From Talinum fruticosum (Eukaryota > Streptophyta > Magnoliopsida > Caryophyllales > Talinaceae), in assembly GCA_021018815.1 (NCBI GenBank), contig JAITYX010000064.1:992001-1056000 (forward strand): a stretch of DNA of 64,000 nucleotides, given 5' to 3'. Under the pieces are notes generated by a model. The model did not search any database. It saw nothing but the letters and a program-made list of their open reading frames with translations, and was not told where the DNA came from. Shown piece after piece: positions 59,145 to 64,000 of this stretch. Position 1 is the stretch's first letter. Every line of letters begins with the position of its first letter. The position numbers and the translations under genes were made by a program.

Positions 59145-60411
59145 CTTACTCTGGTGGGACAATTTCCCTGTTCAAGAAAAATAAAACACCCGGCGCTGTG
59201 CTTGGGATTCCTGAATGCTGCATTTGGAAGTAAACTGGAAGCCCAAGTTAGGAGGATTAGAGAAGAAGATTAAGAGTGGGATGCTATTACTAGATCATTT
59301 AGAGCTGGCAGGTGATAGTTGATGGGGTGATTGACTAAAAGTGTTTTTGTGCAACACCAATTCTGATGATTTGCACATGTTTTTCAAATGCATGCTATGA
59401 AATGTTAGGGAGCCAATTGTGGCTTTAGCTTAACTGTTGTCTCTGCTCTTTTAGACGAAGTCGTATAATTTAACTGGTAAAGTTTTTGAAAATCATACTA
59501 TCATATGCTTTTTCAGGATTTCTTTTATTGGTTTTTCAGGATTTCTTTTATTGCTTTTTAAAAATGTTGATAAATTCTTAATTGCTTAATTATACAGACT
59601 AACAAAATCAATGGAGGCTTAATTATACCCACTTTAAAAAGATCAGAACAAGAATAATCAAATTAATTTGACTCCTAAATAAATTTCCATCCACCCTTTT
59701 CAACTATAAACTTCCCCTTTTGTGGGTTTCAAGGAAAGTTCTAAGATAAAGACTATTCTTTTTTCTTTTTTCTTTTTAAGGCTGAGTAACGATTATTCTC
59801 TTTGGTTTTTTTTTTAATTTCTTTATTCACTTCTTTTTATTTTTCTTGAGTAAGTTCAAGATTTCTAGAAGTTTCCTTAAAAAAGGTAAATACATGAGAA
59901 TTTCTAACAAGAAATCTTACAAGGATGTGAAGGTTTTACTTGTGTGAAACCTTCTTTAGAGTTTCTGAAATATATATAAAATTTATAGAGAACTCTGGAA
60001 TTTTGTAAGGAGATATTCACATACATTCTCCTTCTACTATTTTGGCTTTAATTTTACGAAAATGTTGAAATCTCAAAAATTTATTTAAAAACTCTAAAAT
60101 TATAGATAAGGCTTGAAATTTGTAGATATTTTTGGAACTTTAAAGAATCATGAAGTTCCAAACCTCCTAATCAAAGGTGTTTTTTTTTTTTTTTTGCCTT
60201 TGACATGCATTTAATAAGGTAAGTTTACTACTGACTTATAAGAGAACTCTTCCATACAAAATATTCTCCAAACACGAGACAATTCAAATCTTTCTTAACA
60301 ACAATAAGTGACAAATTACTTATATAAATCTGTATTAACCCTATTTACATCTCTCTTGATTTCTTCATCTGGTATTATTTTTGATTCGGGTATTTCCTGG
60401 ATAGTTTCCGC
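59145..60411. other. 3' UTR of the aminopeptidase and AT-rich spacer
   Basis: The 3' UTR probably ends in the first few hundred bases after 59144. The rest is AT-rich intergenic DNA with T-runs near 59770-59840 and 60180-60195. No gene is supported. Confidence 0.45.
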
Positions 60412-61084
60412 TAGGGATCGCAGTGGGTCCTGGATCCGACCCGGACCCGCCGGATCGGACCATTTAATCGGGTCCGGATTTCAAAATTTGGACCCGATGG
60501 GTCTGGTCGGATCCAGGTCTAACTGTCCCGGTCCGGGTCTCAAAAATAAGACCCGGACCCGACCCGATACTCGTTTAATACCCGTTTAAGACCCGAACAC
60601 TAATTTTATTTTTTTTAAAAATTCTAACAACAGATATTCATGCAAATTTGGACCCGATGCAATTTGGAAACCTTCCTACAATTTGTTGTTAAACTTTGAT
60701 GGACTTTGAACTTTGTGTTGTCAAACTTTGATGAACTTTATGTTTAATATATTAGTGTATTTGATTTGTATGAATTAAGTTTTTGGTTTGTACAATAGAT
60801 TGGTTGATAGATAGGTTAGTATAATGCTAAAGAGGTTATATGTAACAAAATTGCTTGTAAATTTACAATAATATTAAAATAGGGCACAAAATATTGATTT
60901 TTAAACTCATTTATGATAAAAATATAGTAGACCCGTTTAAGACCCGTGGACCCACCGGGTCCGAGTACGGGTCCAAATTTTACAGACCCGTCGGGTCAAG
61001 TCGGGTATGGGTCCAAGTCTAAAAATGTTAAATGGGTCCGGGTCCAGTTGGACCCGACCTGCACCCGATCCATTGTCATCCCTA
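60412..61084. mobile_element. hAT-like miniature element (TIRs TAGGGAT)
   Basis: The left end TAGGGATCGCAGTGGGTC is inverted at the right end, where TGTCATCCCTA gives TAGGGATGACAATGGATC. Subterminal arrays of GACCCG and GGGTC words fill about 60420-60600 and 60935-61075, around an AT-rich core. This is the usual organisation of plant hAT-related miniature elements. The 8 bp on each side (GTTTCCGC and ATTTTAGC) match at only five positions, so the target duplication is doubtful. No coding capacity. Confidence 0.65.
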
Positions 61085-61099
61085 ATTTTAGCTCACCCA

Positions 61100-61640
61100 C
61101 CATGTCACCAGCAGCAGAGCCTAATCGGTTAGATAAGAGAGATATCGGCCTAAGCCAACCCTTAACGGGCCGGTAAAAGCCCAAAGCCCGTTAGGGCTAG
61201 GGTTTCCCTAAACCATGGTAAAGTAATGTTTTACCCCTTTAAAATCTCCTATAAATACACACATTTTCCCAATCCCAAGGGAGGGAGGATGTTCACATTC
61301 CAAAAGTCTCATCTCTCTCATAATCCTACCTCCAAGCTTCCAAAGCTCTCAACGTTCATCAACGTTCATCAATGTTCATCCACATTCATCCCGAGAACTT
61401 CCATATTTGGAAAACTTCTCGATTCCCAAGGAATCCCCCACGCACATCGAGGAAGATCTTCTTGATCCATTCAACTTAGTTCATTACTAACTTGAGCGTT
61501 GGAGGGCGTTCCTCGGGATCCATCACCCCGAGGCTTCGCCTTTTGCGGTGTTCAAGTGGTCGCAACGCGAAATCGGATCGATCGTGTCACGTCCTTGGAA
61601 CCGGAGCGGTAAATCCTTCCTCTTTCCGAATCATCAATCC
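61100..61640 (+). promoter_or_regulatory. Promoter-like sequence, possible LTR remnant
   Basis: CTATAAATAC at 61249-61258 is followed within ~40-140 bp by pyrimidine-rich transcript-leader-like DNA. Next come four degenerate repeats of AACGTTCATC/CATTCATC at 61348-61390 and a C/G-rich end (CGAGGCTTCGCC, CGAAATCGGATCGATCG). AGCCCGTTAGGGCTAGGG lies upstream. The layout fits an LTR promoter with leader, but no partner LTR or coding domain is seen. Confidence 0.35.
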
Positions 61641-64000
61641 ACATCATCAAATTAATTTTCTCCGGAAATAATTTTCAAATTAATAAAAATATAATGCATA
61701 TCTCAAATGAATCCAAAAGGTTGACAAATCTAATATAAAAAGGCTGTGAAATAAAAATTAATTTTAAGTTTGTGCTCTAGTTAATGTCACCTTATGTCAC
61801 ACGTGTAACGTTGTGAAGGTCCAAGAAGTCTTTATTAATTAATTAATTTATATATAATATACTTAAAAAAGGGGGAGGGGGAGAACAAAAAGTATGTTGT
61901 AATGGGATTGAGATGGGGTTAGGGCAGGCTTTTAAATTAGAAATTAGTATAATTATTAAGTATTATAAATCTTAACCTACTTGTTGCTTTGTGGTGGACT
62001 ACAGCTCTTCTTCTATTCAGATTTTCTCAAGATTAATTATTAATAAATCAAATTTAGTGCTATTTTTCTACTAATTGATTGATTATTATCCATAAAGCAT
62101 GCATATAATATTCACTCTACCACCTCGTTGACCTTTCTCTCTTATTGTTGTCTTGGCCAAGATTTTTCAATCTCTCTTTTCCCCCACTATTAGTCCTTTT
62201 TAGAATTTTTTTTTTTTTGCAAGGATTACTTCTGAAAATAGAAGCATGTTTGAAATAAAAATTTTATTTATATCTCTTAAAAAAGACAGCGTTTTTAAAT
62301 ATAAGAAGGACATGTCATATTAAAAGACGGGAATATATCAAAAGCAATAACTCTATAAAAAAATAAGGAATAGATAGCAAATATATAACTCTAGCTTGGA
62401 TAATTTAAGAGATCAAACTTAAGTTTTGTGGTATTATAAAGTATTTTACTTACAAGGGAGAGTTAATAGGACCTCCCTCTTCTTCTTCGAAAACAGGGGA
62501 AAAGGGAGAAGAAGAATAAAAAATAGTTATTCTAGAGGCATCATCACGAGTTGATATGAGAGATTTCTTTAAATTGAAACTTTTAATATTAAACAATACT
62601 TCAGCTTTAATAGCGTAAACGACAAGTAATGTGAGACAATGAAACAGGATTTGCTCAATTATTCTTTGAAAGAAGAACTTTCTAATTATTATTGTGCTTA
62701 TCATTTTAAAAAAGAAAATGTAAAGGTAAAAAAAAAAAAAAAAAAAGAAAGAATGTAATTCAAAGTAGTTGTTGGAAAAAATGAAACAGTAAGAGCCTAG
62801 TCAAGCTAAGCGTAGGCTTAGGCCGCCAAGTAGAGTAGAAGAAGTATGCGTTGCGTGTGGAAGTCGCCAAAGCAAAGCTAATGGACACTTGAATTTCGGC
62901 GCCTCATCTTCTTCTTCTGCCCTCACCCAGTATTCAGAATGCTTCCTCTAATTAATATTTCAGATTCCCAATTAATTAACTCCTCTCCTTAAACTGAAAT
63001 AACTAACGCTACTACTAAAAGCCTAACACTATGCATTCCAAAATGCCTCTATCTTCATTTATGACAACGTTAACTTTATTCACTTCTTAGCGCGTATTTA
63101 AAATGATGGATTAAATAAATAAAAATATCTGTTATAGGAGAAACCAATATAAATGAATAGAAATGAGCTAAAATGACTAAAAACGATTTAAAATGAGCAA
63201 AATAGCTCTATAACTAAAATGAGTAGAAACGAGTTGAAATAAACAAAAATTACCAAAATGAACAGAAAACATAAACAGATGTTGGTATACATGTCAATTC
63301 GAACATGCTCTTTGTAGGATTGTAAAATTTTATCCGATACAATTATCTATATTTGTCTAATATGAAAAACCCCGGTCGTCATGAATTTTAATTTTTATCG
63401 AATTTTAAATATGAATACAATTATTTTTCTATTTGTGTTGCCTGAATTAATTTGAACCCATTTTAGATTAATTTATTTTGACTCAAAAAATTGAGTGTAG
63501 GCAAAATATTATGTCTTAATTTAAGACATTATTTTGGATTTGATTCATACTCAAATTTCTGTGGCCCCTAGTTCATAGGTGTTTTTGTTCTTTTTACATT
63601 AATAATTCATTTATCTCAAAACTCTATTTTTTTTATAAAAAAACCTTTTCTAAATTTAGATCCACCATCAAGTATTGTAGATCCATCATCAACTTGCTCT
63701 CGTCCAAATGTTTAGAGAGTGAATAATTTAAACTTAAAACCTAAACACCAAAATGAGAGTGAGGGTGGGAGACAGATTACGGTCTTTTTTACTATAAGAA
63801 ATAAACTGTAAGTTTTAAAAAATTGTAATTAATTATAAAAAGTTATACGGAGATATAAGTTAGTCTTAAGGTCAATTGTAACTTGTAAAGAGTTACAAGC
63901 AACCATAAATTTAGAGAAAAAGGAACAATAGTCAAGCTACGAAGTGTCTATGCGGATGGCTAGAAATCTGCAACCATTTAGCCATGTTGTTTGAAAAAAT
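61641..64000. other. AT-rich intergenic DNA to the window end
   Basis: No gene, RNA or element with clear ends is seen. It holds a poly-A/poly-T rich stretch (62200-62220, 62730-62752), a GC-rich patch with AAGCTAAGCGTAGGCTTAGG near 62805, and a GAAATGAGCTAAAATGAC-type degenerate repeat (63110-63290) like those at 10250-10360 and 27780-27925. An AGTTATA/TTACAAC-type stretch is at 63790-63910. Confidence 0.45.

Overview
This window is nuclear DNA of a flowering plant, most likely a eudicot. The evidence is an intron-rich M1 aminopeptidase gene with plant-type GT-AG introns, a TIR/NB-ARC/TPR gene of a plant-specific class, AT-rich intergenic DNA, and plant families of Ty3/Gypsy, CACTA, LINE and hAT-like elements. 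I could not name the species. I saw no rRNA, tRNA, CRISPR array or bacterial-type operon.

Layout. (1) 1-186: the 3' end of an unrecognised gene on the + strand. (2) 3687-6651, minus: a near full-length TIR/NB-ARC/TPR gene interrupted by two apparent single-base deletions. (3) 6.7-14.9 kb: AT-rich intergenic DNA with no gene I can support. (4) 14.9-21.6 kb: a decayed Ty3/Gypsy element on the + strand whose two ends do not match. (5) 22.1-26.3 kb: a three-exon gene for a small secreted proline-rich protein (122 aa predicted), whose first intron (3.7 kb) is filled with repeats. (6) 26.3-28.7 kb: repeat-derived intergenic DNA. (7) 28.8-44.9 kb: a nested transposon nest. The outer layer is a CACTA element with Transposase_24-like and TNP2-like remnants and a ~505-bp tandem array between them. 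Beside it lie an LTR with an inverted partner and a LINE whose ORF1 and endonuclease parts are separated by a gag-bearing LTR element. (8) 44.9-50.0 kb: a second LTR-like block, an inverted copy of the 5' region of the secreted-protein gene, and a second copy of the LTR segment seen at 15 kb. (9) 51.1-59.6 kb: a complete plant PepN-type aminopeptidase gene (MPA1-like), rebuilt here as 33 coding exons including microexons of 5 and 12 nt. (10) 59.6-64.0 kb: intergenic DNA with an hAT-like miniature element and an LTR/promoter-like fragment.

The genes do not form a pathway; they are independent host genes in a repeat-rich region. Two themes deserve attention. First, all four reading-frame breaks seen in the otherwise conserved host genes can be repaired by one extra base in a homopolymer, which points to consensus error rather than pseudogenes. 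Second, the aminopeptidase encodes its catalytic tyrosine in a 12-nt microexon next to a 5-nt microexon, so ordinary gene prediction is likely to miss it. I found no clearly new multi-gene system; the least described coding item is the secreted proline-rich protein.
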